DNA from: Phycisphaerae bacterium
GTDB lineage: Bacteria; Planctomycetota; Phycisphaerae; UBA1845; PWPN01
Direction: 5' to 3'
DNA length: 5,064 bases
Assembly (NCBI GenBank): GCA_026647385.1
Contig: JAPKGY010000316.1
Location: 1 to 5,064, forward strand
Below the pieces are notes generated by a model. The model saw only the letters and a program-made list of their open reading frames with translations, ran no database searches and was not told the DNA's origin. Of this stretch, positions 1 to 5,064 are shown in pieces. Each line of letters opens with the position of its first letter. Positions within the stretch are counted from its first letter, which is position 1. Made by a program: the position numbers and the translations under genes.

Positions 1-190
1 GATGGCAATACGGGATGATCCGGGAGGTGTTCTTGGCCGCCTGAATGGCCGCGACCTTGGCGACCTCGAGCGGGTCCCCCTTGGGCACCTGGCGCTCCCG
101 AATCCGGCGTATGGTTTCGGGCTGAAGCGTCAGGCTGGCTCGCGCCGTGGCGATGCGAGCGGTCCGGGGCTTGTTGGAAACATCGAACAT
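1..190 (-). CDS. moaC: MoaC, cyclic pyranopterin monophosphate synthase (N-terminal part, cut by the window edge)
   Basis: MoaC acts in the cytoplasm with MoaA in the first step of molybdenum cofactor synthesis, completing conversion of the GTP-derived intermediate to cyclic pyranopterin monophosphate. The 63 visible residues start MFDVSNKPRTARIATA. They contain the family signature: Lys37-Gly38-Asp39, then the helix VAAIQAAKNTS (46-56), then Ile-Pro-Tyr-Cys-His (59-63). The Lys-to-His spacing of 26 matches the E. coli protein as I recall it, where that Lys is catalytic. The usual length is about 160 residues, so roughly 100 C-terminal residues, including the second catalytic Lys, lie beyond base 1. 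The ATG at 190-188 is preceded by AAAGGTGG, a good ribosome binding site. It is transcribed divergently from the Rrf2 gene. No other Mo-cofactor gene is visible, so the operon context is unknown. The short stretch is highly diagnostic. Confidence 0.93.
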   Translation of the reverse strand, partial: MFDVSNKPRTARIATARASLTLQPETIRRIRERQVPKGDPLEVAKVAAIQAAKNTSRIIPYCH

Positions 191-194
191 GATT

Positions 195-202
195 CCACCT
201 TT
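195..202 (-). promoter_or_regulatory. Ribosome binding site of moaC
   Basis: On the minus strand the sequence reads AAAGGTGG, then AATC, then the ATG of moaC. The AAAGG core sits 7 bases before the start. It supports the ATG at 190 as the true moaC start, which fits the family's usual N-terminus. Confidence 0.6.
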
Positions 203-302
203 CGCAAACTGACCGATCGTATTCGCCGGAACGCCGTGACTCTGAAAAGCCTCGGGGTTCCTTACTACCCGATTGCCGGTTCGAGTCCCTTTAATCGACG
301 AG

Positions 303-323
303 CCTCCGGCCCCCTGCCGGAGG
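303..323. repeat. Perfect 8-bp inverted repeat (stem-loop) in the moaC leader side
   Basis: CCTCCGGC (303-310) and GCCGGAGG (316-323) are perfect reverse complements around a 5-base loop. The stem is almost all G/C and should fold strongly as RNA on either strand. No run of T follows on either side, so it does not look like an intrinsic terminator. It lies about 113 bases upstream of the moaC start and could be a leader structure if moaC transcription begins further upstream. Confidence 0.55.
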
Positions 324-337
324 GCAAGCCCCTTCGC

Positions 338-367
338 GACCGTCGGCCTGTTCAGGCATCCACGGTC
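338..367. repeat. Nested inverted repeat (two-part stem-loop)
   Basis: The outer arms GACCGT (338-343) and ACGGTC (362-367) are reverse complements. Inside them GCCTG (346-350) and CAGGC (353-357) also pair, giving a stem with an asymmetric internal loop (2 bases against 4) and a tight apical loop. It lies 14 bases from the 303-323 hairpin. Function is unknown; it could be a folded part of a moaC 5' leader or chance in GC-rich DNA. Confidence 0.35.
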
Positions 368-475
368 ACGGACCCCTGCGCGAGGCCCGCCTGCATTTCC
401 GCACGATCCCCCCACCGGGTGCGGACCACGAGGATGCCAGCCACCGAAGTCTAGCACAATCGGGCGCATAATTCA

Positions 476-493
476 AACCTGGATATCTAGGTT
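476..493. promoter_or_regulatory. Candidate operator: 18-bp palindrome overlapping the -35 box
   Basis: The sequence AACCTGGATATCTAGGTT has outer arms AACCT and AGGTT in perfect inverted repeat around a perfect GATATC core. Only the pair at positions 481 and 488 does not match. The right arm shares its last two bases with the TTGACA -35 hexamer, so a bound dimer would block RNA polymerase. Rrf2 proteins bind dyads as homodimers and often repress their own gene, so autoregulation by the protein encoded at 596 is the natural guess. I do not match it to a named operator consensus. Confidence 0.5.
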
Positions 494-520
494 GACATTG
501 AACGTCGTGACCGCTATAGT
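492..520 (+). promoter_or_regulatory. Sigma-70-type promoter of the Rrf2 gene
   Basis: A perfect -35 hexamer TTGACA (492-497) is followed by a 17-base spacer and the -10 hexamer TATAGT (515-520), one mismatch from TATAAT. Spacing and sequence are near optimal. Transcription would start near 526-528, giving a leader of about 70 bases before the Rrf2 ATG. The strength of the match suggests a strong basal promoter that needs repression. Confidence 0.75.
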
Positions 521-585
521 CCTATCATTGGAGGGTCCGCGCGGCGGTGGTGGACGCGCCCGGACTCACGGAACCGCCCGGAGTC

Positions 586-589
586 GGAG
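586..589 (+). promoter_or_regulatory. Ribosome binding site of the Rrf2 gene
   Basis: GGAG lies 6 bases before the ATG at 596 and supports that start. A longer GGAGGG at 530-535, close to the expected transcript start, is too far upstream to serve this ATG. Confidence 0.5.
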
Positions 590-595
590 CGCACT

Positions 596-1105
596 ATGAT
601 CTCGCTGACTGCCGAATACGCGTTGCGAGCGATCGTATGGATTGCAGGTCGGCCGGACGCGGCGATGGGCACTCGCGACATCGCCGAGGCCACGCAGGTT
701 CCCGTCGGCTACATGTCCAAGGTGTTGCAGGCGCTCGCCCGGACCCATCTGGTCCGATCCCGTTCGGGGCGAAGCGGCGGGTTTGTCCTTGGCCGCAGTC
801 CGGATGAGATCTCGGTGCTGGACGTCGTTCGGGCGGTGGATCCGTTTGAGCGGATCGACCGCTGTCCGGTCGGACACCGCGAGCACAAAGGCGAGTTGTG
901 TCCGTTGCATCGCCGACTGGATCATGCGGTGGCCATGGTCGAACGCGCGTTTGCCGCCTCCACCATCGCCGAGCTCGTGGCTGAGGCGACGGACCCCAGC
1001 CCCCTTTGCCCGGCCCCGGAGCCATCCCCCGCCCGACGCGATGCCCGACGCCCCAAGCGAGGCCGGCGGGCTCGAAAAGAGCATCCGGACAAATCCGTGG
1101 GCTGA
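596..1105 (+). CDS. Rrf2-family transcriptional regulator, probable iron-sulfur or redox sensor
   Basis: A 169-residue regulator. The N-terminus (MISLTAEYALRAIVWIA) is the typical Rrf2 helix 1. The recognition helix follows at about 36-52 (PVGYMSKVLQAL...), and the wing at 55-67 carries the hallmark Gly61-Gly62-Phe63. Residues 76-85 (DVVRAVDPFE) match the family's linker to the dimer helix. The ligand segment has Cys90, His94, His97, Cys102 and His105. IscR and NsrR use three Cys in this region; here only two are present, and the third Cys in the protein (Cys138) lies in the tail. After the dimerisation helix (about 105-130) comes an unusual Pro/Arg/Lys-rich tail (134-169), probably disordered and basic. 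The start fits the family N-terminus and has GGAG upstream. It stands alone, divergent from moaC and convergent with the TPR gene. The family is secure; the signal sensed (Fe-S state, NO, redox) is not determinable here. Confidence 0.9.
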   Translation: MISLTAEYALRAIVWIAGRPDAAMGTRDIAEATQVPVGYMSKVLQALARTHLVRSRSGRSGGFVLGRSPDEISVLDVVRAVDPFERIDRCPVGHREHKGELCPLHRRLDHAVAMVERAFAASTIAELVAEATDPSPLCPAPEPSPARRDARRPKRGRRARKEHPDKSVG

Positions 1106-1122
1106 GACCTCTCGACGCGCAT

Positions 1123-1166
1123 GGGCGGTCGCCGGGCAGCGTTCCCGGGAGCGGCTCTAACCGCCC
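1123..1166. terminator. GC-rich dyads between convergent genes, possible weak bidirectional terminator
   Basis: GGGCGG (1123-1128) pairs with CCGCCC (1161-1166), enclosing a second stem CCGGG (1132-1136) / CCCGG (1144-1148) with a 7-base loop. It fills the 51-base gap between the converging Rrf2 and TPR genes and covers the last codons of the TPR gene. There is no T-tract on either strand, so termination by this structure alone is uncertain. Confidence 0.25.
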
Positions 1167-2974
1167 TTCCGCTGCTCGATCGTCTGTTGGATGCGATTGA
1201 TCAGGGCGGCGTCCGCCGGGCGTTTCTGCAGGATGGCCTGGTACTCAGCGATCGCCTCGTTGCGGCGACCCAGCGACCAGAGGTAATCGGCGTACTCGAC
1301 ATGGATGCTCCAGGCGCGCGGGTTCTTCGCATCCGCGGTGGAGACGGACAATTGATAGTACGCGATCGCCTCGTCCGGCCTTTGCAGTACCCTTGCGGTT
1401 CGGGCACAGGACCGCCAGGCGGTCGCGAAGTGCGGATCGATCCGGGCTTGCTCCCGATACTGCTCGAGGGCCTTTTCGTATTCGCGACACCGGCCGTAAT
1501 GGTTCCCCAGGTTCATCCGGGCGATCATACAATCCGGGCTCACGCCGACCGTGTGCCTCCAGAGCGTACCGTTGTCTTTCCACGTGTGACATTGCTGCAC
1601 GGATCGCCATCCGCAGGCCGCAAGCACCGCCAGGCTCAATCCACCCGCGACGGCCAGTCTCGTTCGATGTAATCGGGATATGGCCTCCGGTGTATCGTCC
1701 ATTTCGGACGCCTCCGCGGCCCTGCACCACTTTTCGAGCAGGAGTCCAATCATGAGAATGATGCCCGCGGAGCCGTAGTACATGTAATGGTCCGAAACGA
1801 ACGCGTATTGCATCCAGATGAAGTTCTTCAGCCCGATGACCGGCGCGACCGTCAGCAGGAACAGCCCCAGGCCCCAGAGCCAGAGGTCGCCGAGCCGTCT
1901 GCGGTGGCGCCAGATCAGATAGCCGGCCGCCACGACCACAGCCAATGAAATCCAGTATCGCGGCACGAGCAGGGACTCGGACCAGCGCGGATAGATGATC
2001 GCCTGCCTGACGGGAAGAAGCATCTTGGTCACGTAGTGGACCAAGGCCGCCACCGCGATGAAAGGCCGCAGCGTGTACGGGAGCGGTTCCCAGGACTTGG
2101 CGATGAACTGTTCGCGCACCGAAGTGATACCCGCCATGGCCAGCGCGAGCGCAAAGAAAGGCAGCGACCGTCCGACCGATGGCCACGTCCAGCGGCGATC
2201 GAGCACCCGGTCGGTGACGATCAGCACGGGCGCGAGCACGACCGCAGCCGCCTTGCCGCAGAGGGCGAGCACAAAGGCTGCAACGGAAGCGATGTAAAGC
2301 CATACGCCCTTTTTCCAGGTCGCATCCGATTGGTGAGATCGTCGGCGGTAGTGGATGTAGAGCAGCAGGGACATCCAGAGGAACAGGCTGGAGACCAGGT
2401 TTTTTCGCTCGGCCAACCAGGCAACGGAGCACACGTTCACGGGATGCAGCGCGAAGCAGGCCGCGGTGAAGACCGCGATCGGAAAGCGAACGCCCAGCGC
2501 GCGCAGCACGAACAGGATGAGAGCCGCATTGATCGCGTGCAGGATCATTTGCGTCCAGTGATAGAGCGGATGGGCCGGGAAATTGACTCCGTTGGCAAAG
2601 TCGGCCCCGGGCGGCGAAAGCCCGACCAGCTGGTGCTCGATCCAGAACGTAGAGAACGTGAGCGGGTAGTAGTGCAAGCGCGGCCTGGGGTTCCACAGAT
2701 CGGCCCAGATGGCCCCCAGGCCGCCGTCGCCGGTGACCAGCGGGTTTTCGTAGATGTACTTGCGATCGTCGAAACTCACAAACTCGTTCTCGAGCGTGAC
2801 CCGATAAACCGCCACGACAGCCACCAGGATCACGATCGCGGCGGCCCAGCTCCGCCAGACCGGCGCGGGATCGATGGGCGGCATCGGGAGCGGCTCCGCC
2901 GGTTTGCGCGCGGTCAGTCCAGCCGATCCCTGTTGCGGCTTCGTCCTCTCACGCGAACTGAATCGCCGTGCCAC
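1157..2974 (-). CDS. Polytopic membrane protein with C-terminal TPR repeats (TMTC / GT-C-like)
   Basis: A 605-residue protein. A basic cytoplasmic-looking N-terminus (1-41) leads to a first membrane segment (about 42-58). Next comes a loop with Asp69-Asp70 in FVSFDDRKYIYENPLV, resembling the acidic first-loop motif of GT-C glycosyltransferases and TMTC proteins, then HYYPLTF (101-107). About ten further hydrophobic segments run to about residue 455. FALHPVNVCSVAWLAERKN (174-192) and QYAFVSDHYMYYGSAG (389-404) are family signatures. The C-terminus carries about three TPR units (about 485-515, 517-550, 554-587) with EAIA-type helix B cores, likely protein-binding. The start is the GTG at 2974, because AGGAG lies 7 bases before it; the ATG at 2884 would remove 30 residues and has no comparable site. 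It follows the antiporter gene by 29 bases, so the two are probably one operon. Glycosyl transfer from a lipid-linked donor is possible by analogy but unproven, and no substrate can be named. Confidence 0.85.
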   Translation of the reverse strand: MARRFSSRERTKPQQGSAGLTARKPAEPLPMPPIDPAPVWRSWAAAIVILVAVVAVYRVTLENEFVSFDDRKYIYENPLVTGDGGLGAIWADLWNPRPRLHYYPLTFSTFWIEHQLVGLSPPGADFANGVNFPAHPLYHWTQMILHAINAALILFVLRALGVRFPIAVFTAACFALHPVNVCSVAWLAERKNLVSSLFLWMSLLLYIHYRRRSHQSDATWKKGVWLYIASVAAFVLALCGKAAAVVLAPVLIVTDRVLDRRWTWPSVGRSLPFFALALAMAGITSVREQFIAKSWEPLPYTLRPFIAVAALVHYVTKMLLPVRQAIIYPRWSESLLVPRYWISLAVVVAAGYLIWRHRRRLGDLWLWGLGLFLLTVAPVIGLKNFIWMQYAFVSDHYMYYGSAGIILMIGLLLEKWCRAAEASEMDDTPEAISRLHRTRLAVAGGLSLAVLAACGWRSVQQCHTWKDNGTLWRHTVGVSPDCMIARMNLGNHYGRCREYEKALEQYREQARIDPHFATAWRSCARTARVLQRPDEAIAYYQLSVSTADAKNPRAWSIHVEYADYLWSLGRRNEAIAEYQAILQKRPADAALINRIQQTIEQRKGG

Positions 2975-2981
2975 GCACGAT

Positions 2982-2986
2982 CTCCT
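2982..2986 (-). promoter_or_regulatory. Shine-Dalgarno deciding a GTG start for the TPR membrane protein
   Basis: On the minus strand AGGAG lies 7 bases before GTG (2974-2972), which is in frame with the TPR membrane protein. The next in-frame ATG (2884) is preceded by GGAGCCGCTCCCG, with only a weaker GGAG. The site lies in the 29-base gap after the antiporter stop, which suits translation of the second gene of an operon. Confidence 0.6.
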
Positions 2987-3003
2987 GAACAAGACTCTGT
3001 TCG

Positions 3004-5064
3004 CTACGCCGATGACCCCGTCGCCACCTCCGGAGTCGGGCCGAGAAGACCCTTGCCGGCATCGAGCTGCTGGTGCGTACCCACGAGCACCAGGACGTCG
3101 CCGTCTTCCAGGCTGAGATCCGGCGAGGGGCTGGGGATGGGCGATCCGCGTCGGGTGACGGCGACGATGGTGGCTCCGGTCCGGGCGCGCAGGTTGAGAT
3201 CGCGAATCGTTCGCCCGCACGCGGGGCTGTCGGGCGTGAGCATGAAGGTCTGAGTGAGGGCGGCCTCCAGCACTTGCAGCCATTCGACCCGCAGTTGGCG
3301 GTCGGTCGGCAGCCCGCGGAGCATGCCGTAATGCCCCGCCCGGATCAGCATGATCTGCCGCTCGATCAGATTGTCGGGAATGGCGAATTCGCGGAGCACG
3401 TGGGCGAAGATTTCGATCGACGTCTCGAATTCCTCGGGGATGACCTGCCTGGCCCCGAGTCGATAAAGGGCCTCCAGGTCGGCCACGTAGCGCGTTCTGG
3501 CCAGGATGTACAGGTCCGGCCTGGCCCGATGGGCCTGGTCGACGATTCGGCGGGTTGCGTCCCGGTCGGCGATCGAAACGACGAGCGCCCGGGCGGACTC
3601 CAGCCCAACTCGGTGGAGAATCGCCAGCCTCGCGGCGTCGCCGATGACCACGTCCGCGCCGTCCTCTCGGGCGGTCCGCGCGTTCGAGCGATTGAATTCC
3701 ACGACGGTGAACGGAATACTCGTCGCGCGCAGCACCCGTCCGAGATTGCGCCCGTTCACACCGTAGCCGACGATAATCACGTGAGTCGTGTTTGAACTCA
3801 CGGTCCCGCCGACGTGGGAGGCGGGCATGCGGTGCCGTCGGCGGTCCGGACGCAGCCAGCGCGCGGCCACGACGCTGATCGGCGCACCCGCCGGCACCAG
3901 CAAAGCGCCCAGAGTCATCGTTCCGACGACCACCACGATGAAGCCCGAGATGAAATCGGCCGGGAATATCCCGAATCGGCCGGCGTCCCGGGCCAGGATG
4001 TACCCGAGCTCGCTGATCGTGCAGAGTCCGATCCCGCTTGTGATCGCCAGCCGCAAAGGCCATCCGGAAGCCAGGACCGACGACGAGGCGATGAGCGTCT
4101 TGATCGCAACCACTCCCACGATGGCCAGAAGGAACGACACCGGATGCCGGGCGAACACGTCGAGGTCGGTCAGCATTCCGATGGACACGAAGAACAGCGC
4201 GTTGAACGCGTCGCGAAACGGGGTGATCTCCGCCCGCAACTGGTGCCGCACGTCGGTCTGGGCAAGCAGCAAACCGCCGATGAACGAACCCAGGGGCCAG
4301 GACCAGTTCGCCAGGCCCGCGAGCCATGCGCCCGTGCACGCAACCACGATGGCGAACAGAGTCATGAGTTCCTGGCCGCCGAAGCGGAAAACGAGATTGA
4401 CGAGGGTGGGTATGGTCAACCGGGCCACGACAATGACCAGGATCAAGCCCCCCACCGCCAAGCCGATCTTTCCGGCGTATGTTGTCCAGGAGGCATGTCC
4501 CCCGCCGGTCATCCCCAGGAGCGGAATCAGAATGAGGACCAGAATGACGCCCATGTCCTGAAGCAGACTGACCGTGGTGACGACGGCACCAGTCGGCGAG
4601 TCGACCTGGTCGCGATCGGCCAGGTGCTTGAGCATGATGGTTGTGCTGCTCACGGAGACGGCCAAGCCCCCGACGGTGGCACCGGCCCAGTCGAGCCCAG
4701 CCAGCAGATACAACGCGGCCCCGATCACCAGAGTTGTGACACCCATCTGGAGGCCGGCAGCCAGGAGGAGGCGCCATCCCATGCGCACCAACGGCTCCGG
4801 CGTCAGTTCGAGGCCTACGGTGAACAGCAACATGACCAAACCGAGTTCGGCGAAGAACTGGACCTGCTGCCTGCCGGTGTCCGGATCGATGAGCCCCAGG
4901 CCGGATTGCCCGATCGCGATGCCCGCGAGCAGGAAACCGAGGATGGTCGGCGCCCGGACGGCGCGCATGATCCACGCAGCCGCCAGCGCGGCCCCGAACA
5001 CGACCACGACCATCATCAGTGAAGCCCGGGGCCCGGCCGCGTCGGCGGCGTCGGCGGCCGTCAT
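3004..5064 (-). CDS. CPA2-family monovalent cation:proton antiporter with RCK_N and RCK_C domains (Kef-type)
   Basis: A 686-residue inner-membrane antiporter that probably exchanges K+ or Na+ for H+. The transport domain spans about 17-400 with some 12-13 hydrophobic segments. It shows ILGFLLAGIAIG (41-52), the Ser/Thr-rich SVSSTTIM (137-144), Gln169-Asp170 in SLLQD (the QD pair of Kef-type members) and Lys322 in the later ion-binding helix. HQLRAEITPF (274-283) corresponds to the regulatory loop region of KefC. The RCK_N domain (about 427-545) has the nucleotide-binding GYGVNG (433-438), Glu456 ending strand 2, and GDAA (475-478). The RCK_C domain (about 600-675) ends in EDGDVLVLVGT. E. coli KefC lacks a full RCK_C, so gating may be by nucleotide plus another ligand. 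The ATG is the last codon of the window, so the start could lie further out. However, the N-terminus MTAADAADAAGPRA before the first membrane segment looks complete; Met17 is an alternative. It is followed by the TPR membrane protein in the same orientation. Confidence 0.9.
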   Translation of the reverse strand: MTAADAADAAGPRASLMMVVVVFGAALAAAWIMRAVRAPTILGFLLAGIAIGQSGLGLIDPDTGRQQVQFFAELGLVMLLFTVGLELTPEPLVRMGWRLLLAAGLQMGVTTLVIGAALYLLAGLDWAGATVGGLAVSVSSTTIMLKHLADRDQVDSPTGAVVTTVSLLQDMGVILVLILIPLLGMTGGGHASWTTYAGKIGLAVGGLILVIVVARLTIPTLVNLVFRFGGQELMTLFAIVVACTGAWLAGLANWSWPLGSFIGGLLLAQTDVRHQLRAEITPFRDAFNALFFVSIGMLTDLDVFARHPVSFLLAIVGVVAIKTLIASSSVLASGWPLRLAITSGIGLCTISELGYILARDAGRFGIFPADFISGFIVVVVGTMTLGALLVPAGAPISVVAARWLRPDRRRHRMPASHVGGTVSSNTTHVIIVGYGVNGRNLGRVLRATSIPFTVVEFNRSNARTAREDGADVVIGDAARLAILHRVGLESARALVVSIADRDATRRIVDQAHRARPDLYILARTRYVADLEALYRLGARQVIPEEFETSIEIFAHVLREFAIPDNLIERQIMLIRAGHYGMLRGLPTDRQLRVEWLQVLEAALTQTFMLTPDSPACGRTIRDLNLRARTGATIVAVTRRGSPIPSPSPDLSLEDGDVLVLVGTHQQLDAGKGLLGPTPEVATGSSA

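Larger units (their letters stand above)
191..595. other. Divergent intergenic region between moaC and the Rrf2 gene
   Basis: These 405 bases separate two divergent genes. The left half (191 to about 370) would be the moaC leader and contains two GC-rich inverted repeats (303-323 and 338-367). The right part (476-520) holds a near-consensus plus-strand promoter with an overlapping palindrome. I see no convincing sigma-70 promoter for moaC on the minus strand. Open frames here are rich in Arg, Pro and Gly, lack a good start signal and run into the known genes in the wrong frame, so I call no gene in this stretch. Confidence 0.7.

Noticed and set aside
225..300. tRNA-like stretch with GGTTCGAGTCC (278-288) and an upstream CTCTGAAAA resembling an anticodon loop
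   Set aside because: The T-stem fails: GCCGG would face CCCTT with only two good pairs. No 7-bp acceptor stem or D-arm could be drawn. Treated as chance resemblance; tRNAscan-SE or Infernal would settle it.
547..807. Possible leader open frame starting GTG at 547 after GGAGGG (530-535)
   Set aside because: The spacing of 11 bases is long, the frame runs far into the Rrf2 gene in another frame, and its composition there is a shadow. A short leader peptide is not excluded but has no support.
1249..1375. Repeated GAGGCGATCGC-like sequence (minus strand) including the octamer GCGATCGC
   Set aside because: Both copies encode the EAIA core of successive TPR units in the membrane protein, so the repeat is explained by coding and is not a separate DNA element.
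2036..3253. Long plus-strand open frame antisense to the TPR gene and antiporter 3' end
   Set aside because: Composition is Arg/Asp/Gln/His-rich and lacks any domain. It overlaps two well-supported minus-strand genes, as expected from codon bias at high GC.
1157..4975. A 1272-codon open frame on the minus strand that would fuse the TPR protein to about 670 upstream residues
   Set aside because: The part upstream of about 2974 lies in a different frame across the antiporter gene and is rich in Arg, Pro, Gly and His with no recognisable domain. It is a GC-driven shadow. The true gene starts at the GTG with the Shine-Dalgarno at 2982-2986.
3814..5022. Long plus-strand open frame antisense to the antiporter
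   Set aside because: Low-complexity, hydrophilic shadow translation of a membrane protein gene; no start signal and no recognisable domain.

Overview
This is a GC-rich bacterial segment with four genes. There is no sign of a mobile element, CRISPR array, rRNA or convincing tRNA. The tandem-TPR membrane protein with an Asp-Asp luminal motif and a His-Pro / Ala-Glu-Arg-Lys signature is a family I associate with Planctomycetota and related bacteria. The high GC and the MoaC sequence do not conflict with that. The organism assignment is an inference and is not proven by the window.

Layout. (1) Bases 1-190, minus strand: the first 63 codons of moaC (molybdenum cofactor biosynthesis), which runs off the left edge. 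(2) Bases 191-595: a 405-base divergent intergenic region. It holds two GC-rich inverted repeats on the moaC side and, on the other side, a near-consensus sigma-70 promoter (TTGACA-17-TATAGT). An 18-base palindrome overlaps the -35 box of that promoter. (3) Bases 596-1105, plus strand: an Rrf2-family winged-helix regulator with a Cys/His-rich putative iron-sulfur segment and a long basic C-terminal tail. (4) Bases 1106-1156: a short convergent gap with GC-rich dyads but no T-tract. (5) Bases 1157-2974, minus strand: a polytopic membrane protein with C-terminal TPRs (TMTC / GT-C-like architecture). A strong Shine-Dalgarno places its start at a GTG. (6) Bases 3004-5064, minus strand: a CPA2 monovalent cation:proton antiporter with RCK_N and RCK_C domains. 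Its first ATG coincides with the right edge of the window.

How the genes relate. The antiporter and the TPR membrane protein are co-oriented, with only 29 bases between stop and start, so they are probably co-transcribed from a promoter beyond the right edge. The Rrf2 gene has its own promoter and probably represses itself through the palindrome; whether it also affects moaC is open. Nothing here amounts to a clear new biological system. The points most worth a second look are the Rrf2 operator candidate, the Rrf2 ligand set (two Cys plus several His instead of three Cys), and the altered signature motif in the TPR membrane protein.
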